Origin: Paraclostridium ghonii
Lineage (GTDB): Bacteria; Bacillota; Clostridia; Peptostreptococcales; Peptostreptococcaceae
DNA: 5,349 bases
Assembly: GCF_023653455.1 (NCBI RefSeq)
Contig: NZ_JAKEDR010000204.1
Coordinates: 1-5,349 of the forward strand
Direction: 5' to 3'
The number at the start of each line of letters is the position of its first letter. Positions within the stretch are counted from its first letter, which is position 1. Positions 1-5,349 of the stretch are shown piece after piece. The position numbers were made by a program, and so were the translations under genes. The notes beneath the pieces are model-generated. The model was not told the DNA's origin. It searched no databases and saw nothing but the letters and a program-made list of their open reading frames with translations.

Positions 1-582
1 ACAATAACCAGTTTACTATTTATTTTTATATGCATAAGTGGATATATTGAAAACAATGCTAATTTCACCTATTTTATATTTATATTATTAGGGCTTATAT
101 TCTCTTTATTTGGAGATATTTTTCTCATATCTGCAAGGAAAAATAAAAATACTATGAGCAAAAACTTTATATATGGACTTTTAAGTTTTAGCTTTGCCCA
201 TATGTTTTTTTCTATAGGTTTTATCGCAATTGGGGGATTTAATATATACACTATAATTTTTACAATATTAGTATCAGTTATTTCTTTATTTGTTTTAAAA
301 TCTATAAATGGATTAGATTTTAAAGGAATGTTTAAATATGTAGTTTTTTATGCTATAGTTATTAGTTTTATGTTTTCTCAATCATTAAATTTATATTTTA
401 TAAATAAGTCTAATTTGGGTATTTTAATAGTCACAATAGGAGCACTATTATTTGTTGTATCTGACTTAATATTAGCATTTAATTATTTTTATAAAAAATC
501 TCCCAAGTTTCTTGGAGCTTTAAATCTATTATTTTACTATCTAGCTCAAATTCTAATTTCATTAAGTGTGTTATATGTATAG
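1..582 (+). CDS. YhhN/TMEM86-family membrane protein (lysoplasmalogenase-like), 5' partial
   Basis: The reading frame is open from base 1, so the true start lies before the window; an internal ATG at 154 falls after conserved family motifs and is not the start. The visible 193 residues form about seven hydrophobic segments. Motifs match the YhhN/TMEM86 family: GLIFSLFGDIFL (about residues 31-42), then YGLLSFSFAHMFFSIGF (about 55-71), GALLFVVSDLILAFNYF (about 147-163) and YYLAQILISLS near the C-terminus. The acidic residues in the GD and SD motifs are the conserved polar positions of the family. Family members are roughly 200-230 residues, so perhaps 15-35 are missing. Animal TMEM86 proteins hydrolyse the vinyl-ether bond of lysoplasmalogens. 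Many clostridia make plasmalogens, so a lipid role is plausible but inferred. It ends just before a strong terminator and converges with the permease fragment. Confidence 0.85.
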   Translation, partial: TITSLLFIFICISGYIENNANFTYFIFILLGLIFSLFGDIFLISARKNKNTMSKNFIYGLLSFSFAHMFFSIGFIAIGGFNIYTIIFTILVSVISLFVLKSINGLDFKGMFKYVVFYAIVISFMFSQSLNLYFINKSNLGILIVTIGALLFVVSDLILAFNYFYKKSPKFLGALNLLFYYLAQILISLSVLYV

Positions 583-584
583 AT

Positions 585-633
585 AAGAAAGCAGGTTTAA
601 GTATTAAATTCTACTTAAACCTGCTTTTCTTAT
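585..633. terminator. Bidirectional intrinsic terminator between convergent genes
   Basis: Arms 585-603 and 612-631 form a long stem with an 8-base loop (604-611). The inner 16 pairs are perfect, and one extra T sits in the right arm. T-rich sequence lies at the foot of the stem on each strand. The + strand gene stops at 582 and the - strand gene stops at 633, so one hairpin serves both. Confidence 0.9.
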
Positions 634-1556
634 TATACATTGAATGATAATTTTGGTGTTTCAATGTTTGTATCATCTTTTATTTTTTCTGTACTTAAAC
701 TTTTATAGAAATTATAATATAAAAAACTCACGCTAAGTATCATAAATACTATAGATACAAGAACATCTATATATAATACATTATTATTAATTTTTGAATT
801 ATTTTCATAAAGTTTTGGTAAGCTAAAAAAAGAATCATATTCTTGTCTTTTTTCATAATTGTTTATTGATGTACTTTTTAGTTTATTTTGTATTGTTTCA
901 TCTACTTTAGCACTATCTTCCCAATTATTATAGTCATATCCAGTTACATTAACTATAGTGTTTCCAAAATCTTTTTCTAACTGTGAATATATTTTATCAT
1001 TTACTACTACAACCCATGTTCCAACACCCTTTGGAAGTATTTGTCCTGTAGCAATACCTTTTACATTTAAATTATAAAGACCTATATCAAAATCTTTAAA
1101 TTCACTTATTTTGTTTTTATATCTCTCATTATCAAACCTTGGTACAATTAATGTTTCATTTACTCCCAAGTCAACAGTATCTAAATTAAGTTCTTTTGCT
1201 AATTTATTAAATTCTGAATTCTTTATTACATATTTACCTTCGTTATTTATATTTAATAATTTATAATCTATTTTTTTATATTTATATCCATATTCATCTA
1301 ATGTACCTTCAATAGCTTTTACTTGTTCATCATTCATATAATTGTAACTTGAAGACATATAATTTAATATAAATGGGTACTCTGATTCTTTTACTTTTAT
1401 CTTATTGCTAATAACTAAAAGTATAGTACTTGTGCATGCTATGGCTGCTAAAAGTATAGCCATAGTTAAAAATGCTAATCGTAGATTTTCTTTTTGCTTA
1501 TAAAAATATTTAAATTCTTTAAATTTTAATATTTTATAGTAGCTTAAAATTTTCAT
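633..1556 (-). CDS. Truncated FtsX/BceB-type ABC transporter permease fragment
   Basis: This is 307 residues from the ATG at 1556. A TTG four codons earlier (1568) abuts the GGAAAGG at 1569-1575 and cannot use it as a ribosome site; ATG 1556 lies 12 bases away, which is long but better, and a TAA lies four codons upstream of the TTG. The protein has one membrane segment (about residues 26-49, LRLAFLTMAILLAAIAC), an extracellular domain of roughly 210 residues, and a second membrane segment (VLYIDVLVSIVFMILSVSFL, about 260-279). It then stops after a short polar tail ending PKLSFNV. The segment after KENLR followed by SEYPFILNY resembles the middle of BceB-like peptide-exporter permeases, which have a large extracellular domain between two membrane segments. 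In that family more membrane segments would precede and an FtsX core with further segments would follow. Both are absent, so it is probably a remnant or a degenerate domain; transport alone is unlikely. No ATPase gene adjoins it. Confidence 0.7.
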   Translation of the reverse strand: MKILSYYKILKFKEFKYFYKQKENLRLAFLTMAILLAAIACTSTILLVISNKIKVKESEYPFILNYMSSSYNYMNDEQVKAIEGTLDEYGYKYKKIDYKLLNINNEGKYVIKNSEFNKLAKELNLDTVDLGVNETLIVPRFDNERYKNKISEFKDFDIGLYNLNVKGIATGQILPKGVGTWVVVVNDKIYSQLEKDFGNTIVNVTGYDYNNWEDSAKVDETIQNKLKSTSINNYEKRQEYDSFFSLPKLYENNSKINNNVLYIDVLVSIVFMILSVSFLYYNFYKSLSTEKIKDDTNIETPKLSFNV

Positions 1557-1605
1557 GACTATCTGCAACCTTTCCGTTTATTATTTATGTAATAATAATA
1601 TACTA

Positions 1606-1640
1606 ATTATAAAATTTTTAGTATCTATATAAATTACATT
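1606..1640 (-). promoter_or_regulatory. Possible promoter for the permease fragment
   Basis: On the minus strand, TATAAT at 1611-1606 is preceded 16 bases upstream by TTTATA (4 of 6 to TTGACA). The region is very AT-rich, so chance matches are common. The 1569-1688 gap holds no gene and no clear terminator for the upstream acetyltransferase gene, so read-through from there is equally possible. Confidence 0.3.
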
Positions 1641-1688
1641 TAAGTTACACTTTTGTAAGACGGTATTTGGTTGCATTATTTTTAACTT

Positions 1689-2222
1689 CTATATTTCAAA
1701 AAATTCCTTTGAATACTTTACTACTCCCTTTACATTTTTTAAAGAACCTGGTTCAAGTTCTATAATCATAAAATTTTCACTTGGTGCATCAAATGGTGGA
1801 TTAATTTCAAAGTTTTTAGCTTCTTCAAACCCAAACTTAGGATAGTATTTTTCACTTCCAAGAACTACAACAGACTTATAACCTAAATCCTTTGCAATCT
1901 TTAACCCTTCATTTATTAACCTACTCCCTATACCTTTTCTTTGATATTTAGGTAAAACTGAAAGTGGAGCTAATGCTAGTGATTCATTTTCATACTCACC
2001 GTTGTCTATTGATATTTTAGTAAACATAATATGCCCTACTATAGTATTATCACAAGTTGCTACAAGTGATAGTTCTTGTATATAATTGATTGAATTTCTA
2101 AGTCTATTTACTAAATCTTGTTCACTTCCATCTGAGTGTTGTGCACTTTTAAATGCTTCTTTTATTAAGTTATATATAACTTCTTTATCTTTTCTATTTT
2201 CTTTTCTAATATTTATATTCAT
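1689..2222 (-). CDS. GNAT-family N-acetyltransferase, YhbS-like
   Basis: This is a complete 177-residue protein. ATG at 2222 is supported by AAGGAGT (2236-2230), about 8 bases upstream. It transfers an acetyl group from acetyl-CoA to an amine; the substrate cannot be read from sequence. The GNAT acetyl-CoA site (motif A) is clear: the strand LALAPLSVLPKYQ followed by the pyrophosphate-binding QRKGIG (residues 94-99) and an amphipathic helix SRLINEGLKIAKDLGY. The block VLGSEKYYPKFGFEEA (about 120-135) is the typical motif B of the YhbS-type group (COG3153), in which length and layout also match. The N-terminal half carries the usual IRKENRKDKEVIYNLIKEAF helix region. The protein is probably cytoplasmic. 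It lies between a broken permease fragment and an ABC exporter operon, but its own leader and the upstream terminator suggest separate transcription. No damage is seen. Confidence 0.93.
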   Translation of the reverse strand: MNINIRKENRKDKEVIYNLIKEAFKSAQHSDGSEQDLVNRLRNSINYIQELSLVATCDNTIVGHIMFTKISIDNGEYENESLALAPLSVLPKYQRKGIGSRLINEGLKIAKDLGYKSVVVLGSEKYYPKFGFEEAKNFEINPPFDAPSENFMIIELEPGSLKNVKGVVKYSKEFFEI

Positions 2223-2229
2223 GATATTT

Positions 2230-2236
2230 ACTCCTT
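2230..2236 (-). promoter_or_regulatory. Ribosome binding site of the GNAT gene
   Basis: AAGGAGT on the minus strand is a near-perfect Shine-Dalgarno sequence, about 8 bases before the ATG at 2222. It fixes the start and leaves everything from 2237 upstream as untranslated leader. Confidence 0.85.
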
Positions 2237-2265
2237 AATATAAAAAATTCGCTTCTCTCATGTCG

Positions 2266-2311
2266 CCAACGACCTTTAAAATCAGGTCCGTTGCTCAAGT
2301 TTAGCAGTTGG
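2266..2311 (-). promoter_or_regulatory. Candidate structured leader (three-way junction) upstream of the GNAT gene
   Basis: This 46-base block is more GC-rich than its surroundings and pairs completely. CCAAC (2311-2307) pairs with GTTGG (2270-2266). Inside lie two hairpins: TGCT/AGCA (2306-2303 with 2295-2292, 7-base loop) and GACC/GGTC (2288-2285 with 2274-2271, 10-base loop), separated by three bases. No unpaired base lies between either hairpin and the closing stem. An alternative hairpin GTCG-TTGG-CGAC would compete with it, and a T-run follows near 2241-2246 before the ribosome site. I do not recognise a known riboswitch class. The stems are short (4-5 bp) and nothing proves it is transcribed whole. 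A TATAAT at 2318-2313 would start RNA inside the closing stem, which argues against the fold if that promoter is used. Confidence 0.35.
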
Positions 2312-2312
2312 T

Positions 2313-2318
2313 ATTATA
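2313..2318 (-). promoter_or_regulatory. Possible -10 element for the GNAT gene
   Basis: TATAAT on the minus strand lies about 90 bases before the start codon, between the operon terminator and the GNAT leader. No good -35 box stands 16-18 bases upstream, so support is weak. Confidence 0.3.
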
Positions 2319-2375
2319 ACTTATCCACAAATCAGATAATTTATAATGCCTTAATATATAAAAAATAGTTTAAGT

Positions 2376-2415
2376 AAATACAAACCATTTCATTTTGAAG
2401 AAATGGCTTGTATTT
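2376..2415 (-). terminator. Intrinsic terminator after the ABC ATPase gene
   Basis: Arms 2376-2391 and 2400-2415 form a 16-bp stem with an 8-base loop. The single mismatch in DNA becomes a G-U pair in the minus-strand RNA, so the hairpin is complete in that direction. Downstream in the minus direction come ACTTAAAC and then a T-run at 2366-2361. It lies 17 bases past the stop codon of exon 2 and separates the exporter operon from the GNAT gene. Confidence 0.75.
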
Positions 2416-2431
2416 TTTAATACTATTAAAC

Positions 2432-2601
2432 CTATATGCTATTTTCTGTTTTTTTTATCTCTCCATCTATTATATGAATAACCTTATCCGCTTTTTTAGC
2501 TATATTATTATCATGAGTTATGATAATAAGTGTTTGATTAAACTTTTCACTAGATATTTTCAAAAGATCCATTACTTCTTTAGTAGTCTTACTATCTAGA
2601 T
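2432..2601 (-). CDS. ABC exporter ATPase, exon 2 (C-terminal part: D-loop and H-loop)
   Basis: This is the 3' exon of the split ATPase gene. It has no start of its own. Read in the frame set by splicing it begins with the last two bases of an Asn codon, then LDSKTTKEVMDLLKIS, then LIIITHDNNIAKKADKVIH, and ends in GEIKKTENSI before TAG (2434-2432). It supplies the D-loop (NLDS) and the switch histidine in ITHD (H-loop), both needed for ATP hydrolysis at the dimer interface. The 56 whole codons complete a 226-residue protein counted from ATG 3970, normal for a LolD/MacB-type ATPase. The frame has no stop or frameshift, which argues that the two exons are still under selection or that the insertion is recent. 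A terminator follows 17 bases downstream. Confidence 0.88.
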
Positions 2602-2650
2602 ATAGGAATAGGTAAGAACTTGATACTATCTCCTTCTTTTCCCCTCCTCC

Positions 2651-2684
2651 ACACCGTACATGCGACTTTCACCGCATACGGCGT
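2651..2684 (-). ncRNA. Group II intron domain V
   Basis: This 34-nt hairpin is the catalytic core of the ribozyme. The lower stem starts ACGCCGTA and ends TACGGTGT, with the triad CGC at positions 2-4. A two-base bulge (A24, U25) follows, then a five-pair upper stem capped by the GAAA tetraloop (2670-2667). All parts of a functional domain V are present and paired, so no inactivating change is seen here. Domain VI must lie in the 49 bases downstream. An A eight bases from the intron end (2609) is the likely branch point, but the domain VI pairing is ambiguous by eye. Confidence 0.93.
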
Positions 2685-2688
2685 TCCA

Positions 2689-2842
2689 TCAATATTTATT
2701 AATATTATTTCTTAATTTATGTTTCTTTAATATGTTTTTTCACCTGCTGTCATTAGTTAGCTTCATTCCTTATTGTTTCGGCTTTTTATTATTAATCAAA
2801 CATAATGATTCTCTATATAATTTAATTATTAATAAATATTGA
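2689..2842 (-). repeat. Domain IV of the intron, closed by a 16-bp perfect inverted repeat
   Basis: Bases 2842-2827 read TCAATATTTATTAATA and are exactly complementary to 2704-2689. In autonomous introns this domain carries the reverse transcriptase gene. Here only 122 bases lie between the arms. They include AAGGAATG (2770-2763), resembling a ribosome site and start, but the frame closes after eight codons (MKLTNDSR), so at most a vestige of an ORF start remains. Confidence 0.75.
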
Positions 2843-2845
2843 CTT

Positions 2846-2894
2846 GTGGCTATCCCTCCACTTACTTTCGTAAGTTTCAACAGTACTATGCCAC
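2846..2894 (-). other. Probable intron domain III
   Basis: GTGGC (2894-2890) pairs with GCCAC (2850-2846). Inside is ACTTAC-GAAA-GTAAGT (2875-2860), a 6-bp hairpin with a GAAA tetraloop, followed by GGAGGGATA. The position, directly before domain IV, fits domain III. Confidence 0.6.
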
Positions 2895-3066
2895 TACTTT
2901 CACTGATATAAAAGTAAGTTATAGTATATTCCCTTTCCTTACCACCACTTCTTAGGAAATAAGTCCTCCATGTTATCAGCTTACCATGTTCCAATAACTT
3001 TATCCTTACATATATCCTTAGATAATTCCTATGAGCCTGCGTGCTCTATACTGCCTATAACAGTAT

Positions 3067-3101
3067 AAGGATTTTCATACAGGAAATTTTTACTAATCCT
3101 C
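3067..3101 (-). other. Intron EBS1 hairpin (5' exon recognition loop)
   Basis: A stem of GAGGATT (3101-3095) with AATCCTT (3073-3067) presents a loop containing TTCCTG (3085-3080). These six bases are perfectly complementary to CAGGAA, the last six bases of the 5' exon (3465-3460). Exposure in a terminal loop about 375 nt into the intron is what is expected for EBS1 of domain I. No convincing EBS2 was found by eye. Confidence 0.75.
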
Positions 3102-3459
3102 ACACACTCTACACCTTCGGTAGGTAAAACATTTCTATTTTATACCCATTTAGACCCGTACATTCGGAATTTCGTCAGTTCTTTTTGAACATTCTTATCA
3201 TAGATATTTTGTGGACTCCCGACCTATCTTGTACTCAACCACATCTGGTTCGCTTTTCCTGAAACTTTCGTTTCTTAGGGTACAATCTCAGCCGACTTCA
3301 CCGAGCTTATAACCAAGCCTTTCTTATTAAAAACTTCGCTATTCGGAGTATCAGAGAAAACCCTTCAAGGCGTTACCCTATCATTTGACTTTTCAAGTTA
3401 TTAGTTCTAAATATCTTTATATATTTAGGCAATACTTTTCATATTGCAACATGTCGCAC

Positions 3460-3970
3460 TTCCTGTTGGCTCATCTGCTAGGATTATACTTGGCTTAGCA
3501 GCTAAAGCTCGTCCTATTGCAACTCTTTGTTGTTGTCCTCCTGATAATTGACTCGGTAAATGATTTTTTCTTTCATCAAGCCCTAAAGTATTTATAAGCT
3601 CATCTATATATTTTTGATCTATACTTTCTTCTCCTATCATTAATGGTAACTCTATATTCTCTTTAACATTAAGTATTGGTATTAGATTAAATTGCTGAAA
3701 TACAAATCCAACTTCTGTTCTTCTATATTCTGCAAGTTGCTTATCTGATAGAGTGCTTATATCTATACCGTTTACAATTATAGTTCCTCCATTAGAACGC
3801 TCTAACCCTCCTAATAAATGTAGTATTGTAGATTTACCGCTACCGCTAGGTCCTATTATTGCAACAAACTCCCCTTTATCTATACTAATATTTATATTTT
3901 TTAATGCTTCTACCTTTGTATCTTTATTCCCATATAATTTACATATATTTTTAGTCTCTAATATAGCCAT
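3460..3970 (-). CDS. ABC exporter ATPase (MacB/LolD type), exon 1, interrupted by group II intron
   Basis: This is the cytoplasmic ATP-binding subunit that would drive the FtsX-type permease encoded upstream. Counting from ATG 3970, Walker A is GPSGSGKST (residues 40-48), the Q-loop is FVFQQFNLIP (about 91-98), the signature is LSGGQQQR (142-149) and Walker B is IILADEP (162-168). Then comes TG and the intron cuts the next codon after its first base. An ATG at 3979 is also in frame, but AAAGGA (3984-3979) touches it; 8 bases separate that site from ATG 3970, so 3970 is preferred. Unspliced mRNA would be read 11 codons into the intron to TAA at 3427-3425, giving a protein without D-loop or H-loop and very probably inactive. 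Spliced with 2601-2432 it gives 226 residues. The family (COG1136) exports lipoproteins, peptides or macrolides; the substrate here is unknown. Confidence 0.92.
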
Positions 3971-3975
3971 ATTAT

Positions 3976-3984
3976 CCATCCTTT
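3976..3984 (-). promoter_or_regulatory. Ribosome binding site deciding the ATPase start
   Basis: AAAGGATGG on the minus strand contains the first in-frame ATG (3979) within the Shine-Dalgarno region itself. The second in-frame ATG at 3970 sits at normal distance from AAAGGA, so translation most likely starts there and the protein begins MAILETKNICKLYG. Confidence 0.65.
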
Positions 3985-4005
3985 ATATCAAAATAATTAA
4001 TTTTA

Positions 4006-5349
4006 TTAATTTAAATTACTTATATTTTCAACAATATTAGTTTTTTTAATTTTATTAGCTTTAAAATATGTTACTAAAACAATCAATATTAAATTTATTA
4101 ACATTATTAATATATAACTTTCAAAATTTATATTTAACTTAATACCTATCTAGCTTATATTTAGTAGATTATATAATCCTATTTGTAATAAAGTAGATAA
4201 TATTACTATTATGATACTTGATATAATCCAATAAAAAATCCCTTCAAATGTTATCATTTTCTTTAAATCTATTTCATTTAACCCAACTGCTCTTAACATT
4301 GCAAACTCATTTGATCTAGAAACTATATTGTAATTTACATTATTAATTACATTGATTGTAACTATAATAAATATAATTAATGTTATACCTATACTATATA
4401 CTTTACTTTTTTCATACAATGCCTTTGTATTGTCTCTTTCTTTTACTAAATTCCTAGATGTTATATTATCACCCTTTGAAGTTATTTTAGAAATTTCTTT
4501 TTCTAATTTTTTATCATTATATTCATCTTCCATATTTACATTTATAGAGTAATAATCTTTTATTCCTGTAGCTTTTTCAAAAGTATTTTCACTAACTACT
4601 ACATTTGAACTAGGAGTACTTCTTTCAAATCCATCAGACATATAATCGTATGAAACTATAGCTCCTATCTTAAATGTTTTGTATATGTATTTTTCATCTT
4701 TATCTTCTAATCTATAGTATTTATCATCTAATATTTTATTTTCTCTAAACTTTATAGTAACAGTATCACCCGGTTTTATATCTAAAACACTATCTCCCTG
4801 CGGCAATTCAACAAAATTATCTTCATTAGTTTGAGGTATATATAAAACTGCTAGTCCTTCTTCTTTCATTTTGTCTATATCTATATTTCCTTCTATTACA
4901 TAATCCTTTAGTTTCTTTAATGCTACATCATTATATCCTCTAAAACTATTTTTTAATAAAAGTTCATTAGTATTTTTGTCTTTAGCCAAATATGAATTAA
5001 AATACATATCACTAGCACCAATATTTAAATTTTTAAAATACTCTTTATTAGTTATATCAGCTTCATTCATAACCATTTTAGATGGAACTAATTTACTAGT
5101 TTCTAAATTTTTAACTCCATCCAATTTTTCGATATCATTCTTATACTTACTTGATATTCCTTTACCCTTATCTTCATTGTAAACATCTATTTGGAAATCT
5201 GAATTAGAATGAAGTGCCCAATTTGAATATTTATCACGTTCGTCTAGTATTAAAAGTTTCCAACTAGACAGTATAAAAAATACTCCACATATACTTAAAG
5301 ATATGATTATTATAATAAACGTTTTCTTATTTCTGAATATATTTTTAAA
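4006..5349 (-). pseudogene. FtsX-type ABC transporter permease, 5' partial, with in-frame amber stop at 4150-4152
   Basis: The frame is open to the right edge, so the start is outside the window; a TTG at 5124 is internal. The visible part reads FKNIFRNKK, a membrane segment (about residues 10-29), an extracellular domain of about 280 residues, then membrane segments at about 318-337 and 371-393, with the cytoplasmic loop SNEFAMLRAVGLNEIDLKK between them. This is the classic FtsX core of MacB/LolE-like permeases, probably the C-terminal half of a two-core protein. TAG at 4152-4150 ends it after residue 399. The same frame then continues 47 codons to TAA (4008-4006) and encodes IGIKLNINFE, the missing last membrane segment (SYILIMLINLILIVLVTYF) and a basic tail KANKIKK with IVENIS. 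That is the normal family ending, so the TAG looks like a recent point mutation. The truncated form (4150 to 5349) could still be made but would lack its last membrane segment. The ATPase starts 35 bases after the TAA, as a co-transcribed partner. Confidence 0.85.

Larger units (their letters stand above)
2602..3459 (-). mobile_element. ORF-less group II intron, 858 nt, inserted in the ABC ATPase gene
   Basis: This is a retroelement-derived ribozyme in the same orientation as its host gene. The 5' end is GTGCGAC (3459-3453), the usual bacterial group II start, and the 3' end is CCTAT, giving the expected terminal AY. Domain V is a canonical 34-nt hairpin (2684-2651). Domain III (about 2894-2846) is closed by GTGGC/GCCAC and holds a hairpin with a GAAA loop. 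Domain IV is closed by a 16-bp stem. An EBS1 loop in domain I matches the 5' exon. The remaining loop of domain IV is only 122 nt, so no reverse transcriptase/maturase is encoded. The catalytic triad in domain V reads CGC. The overall look is bacterial class B-like, but class assignment needs a structural alignment. Removing exactly these bases restores the ATPase. Mobility or assisted splicing would need a maturase supplied in trans. ORFs seen inside it are chance frames. Confidence 0.93.

Noticed and set aside
154..582. ATG 154 as the start of the YhhN-like gene
   Set aside because: The frame upstream is open to base 1 and encodes the conserved GLIFSLFGDIFL motif, so the gene begins before the window.
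1600..1624. ATACTAA/TTAGTAT palindrome in the intergenic gap
   Set aside because: Short AT-only arms in an AT-rich stretch overlapping a possible -10 box; not distinguishable from background.
1564..1675. Inverted repeat TGCAACC (1675-1669) / GGTTGCA (1570-1564) next to the ribosome site of the permease fragment
   Set aside because: Only 7 bp across a 98-base loop; this could easily arise by chance and no further structure supports it.
2660..2994. Open frames on both strands within the intron (60 and 74 codons)
   Set aside because: They overlap domain V and domains II-IV of the ribozyme, show no family motifs and are chance frames.
2602..3459. Insertion sequence or group I IStron in the ATPase gene
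   Set aside because: There is no transposase frame, and precise exon rejoining, GTGCGAC/AT ends and a canonical domain V identify a group II intron.
4150..4152. TAG read as pyrrolysine or by programmed read-through
   Set aside because: No pyrrolysine genes or recoding structure are visible, and FtsX permeases are not known recoded proteins; a nonsense mutation is simpler.
4150..5124. TTG at 5124 as the permease start
   Set aside because: The 75 codons upstream continue in frame to the window edge and encode the expected membrane segment of the FtsX core.

Overview
The window is AT-rich, and its proteins have the Lys/Ile/Asn-heavy composition, AGGAG-type ribosome sites and gene families of a low-GC Firmicute. 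A clostridium, probably of the Peptostreptococcaceae or Clostridiaceae, fits best; the species is an inference.

Layout. (1) Positions 1-582 (+) hold most of a YhhN/TMEM86 (lysoplasmalogenase-like) membrane protein whose start lies before the window. (2) A strong hairpin at 585-633 terminates it and the convergent gene that follows. (3) Positions 633-1556 (-) encode a fragment of an FtsX/BceB-type ABC permease (membrane segment, extracellular domain, membrane segment) that stops where the rest of the permease should follow. (4) Positions 1689-2222 (-) encode a complete GNAT acetyltransferase of the YhbS type, with a compact foldable element in its leader. (5) Positions 2432-5349 (-) hold an ABC exporter operon of MacB/LolD/FtsX type: the permease comes first and runs off the right edge, and the ATPase follows.

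The exporter operon is the notable part. The ATPase gene is split by an 858-nt group II intron without an ORF (2602-3459). The intron starts GTGCGAC, ends in AT, carries a canonical 34-nt domain V with a GAAA loop, a domain IV closed by a 16-bp perfect stem, and an EBS1 loop that is perfectly complementary to the last six bases of the 5' exon. Joining 3460 to 2601 rebuilds the D-loop exactly (ADEPTG-NLDS) and gives a full-length 226-residue ATPase with its switch histidine. Without splicing, the protein ends 11 codons into the intron, without D-loop or H-loop. No intron-encoded reverse transcriptase is present, so splicing would need self-splicing or a maturase from elsewhere.

The permease also carries a lesion: an in-frame TAG at 4150-4152, after which the same frame stays open for 47 codons and encodes the expected last membrane segment and basic tail. 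Both halves of the transporter therefore depend on something beyond plain translation, or the operon is decaying. The second permease fragment at 633-1556 fits a region in which ABC exporter genes are being lost.
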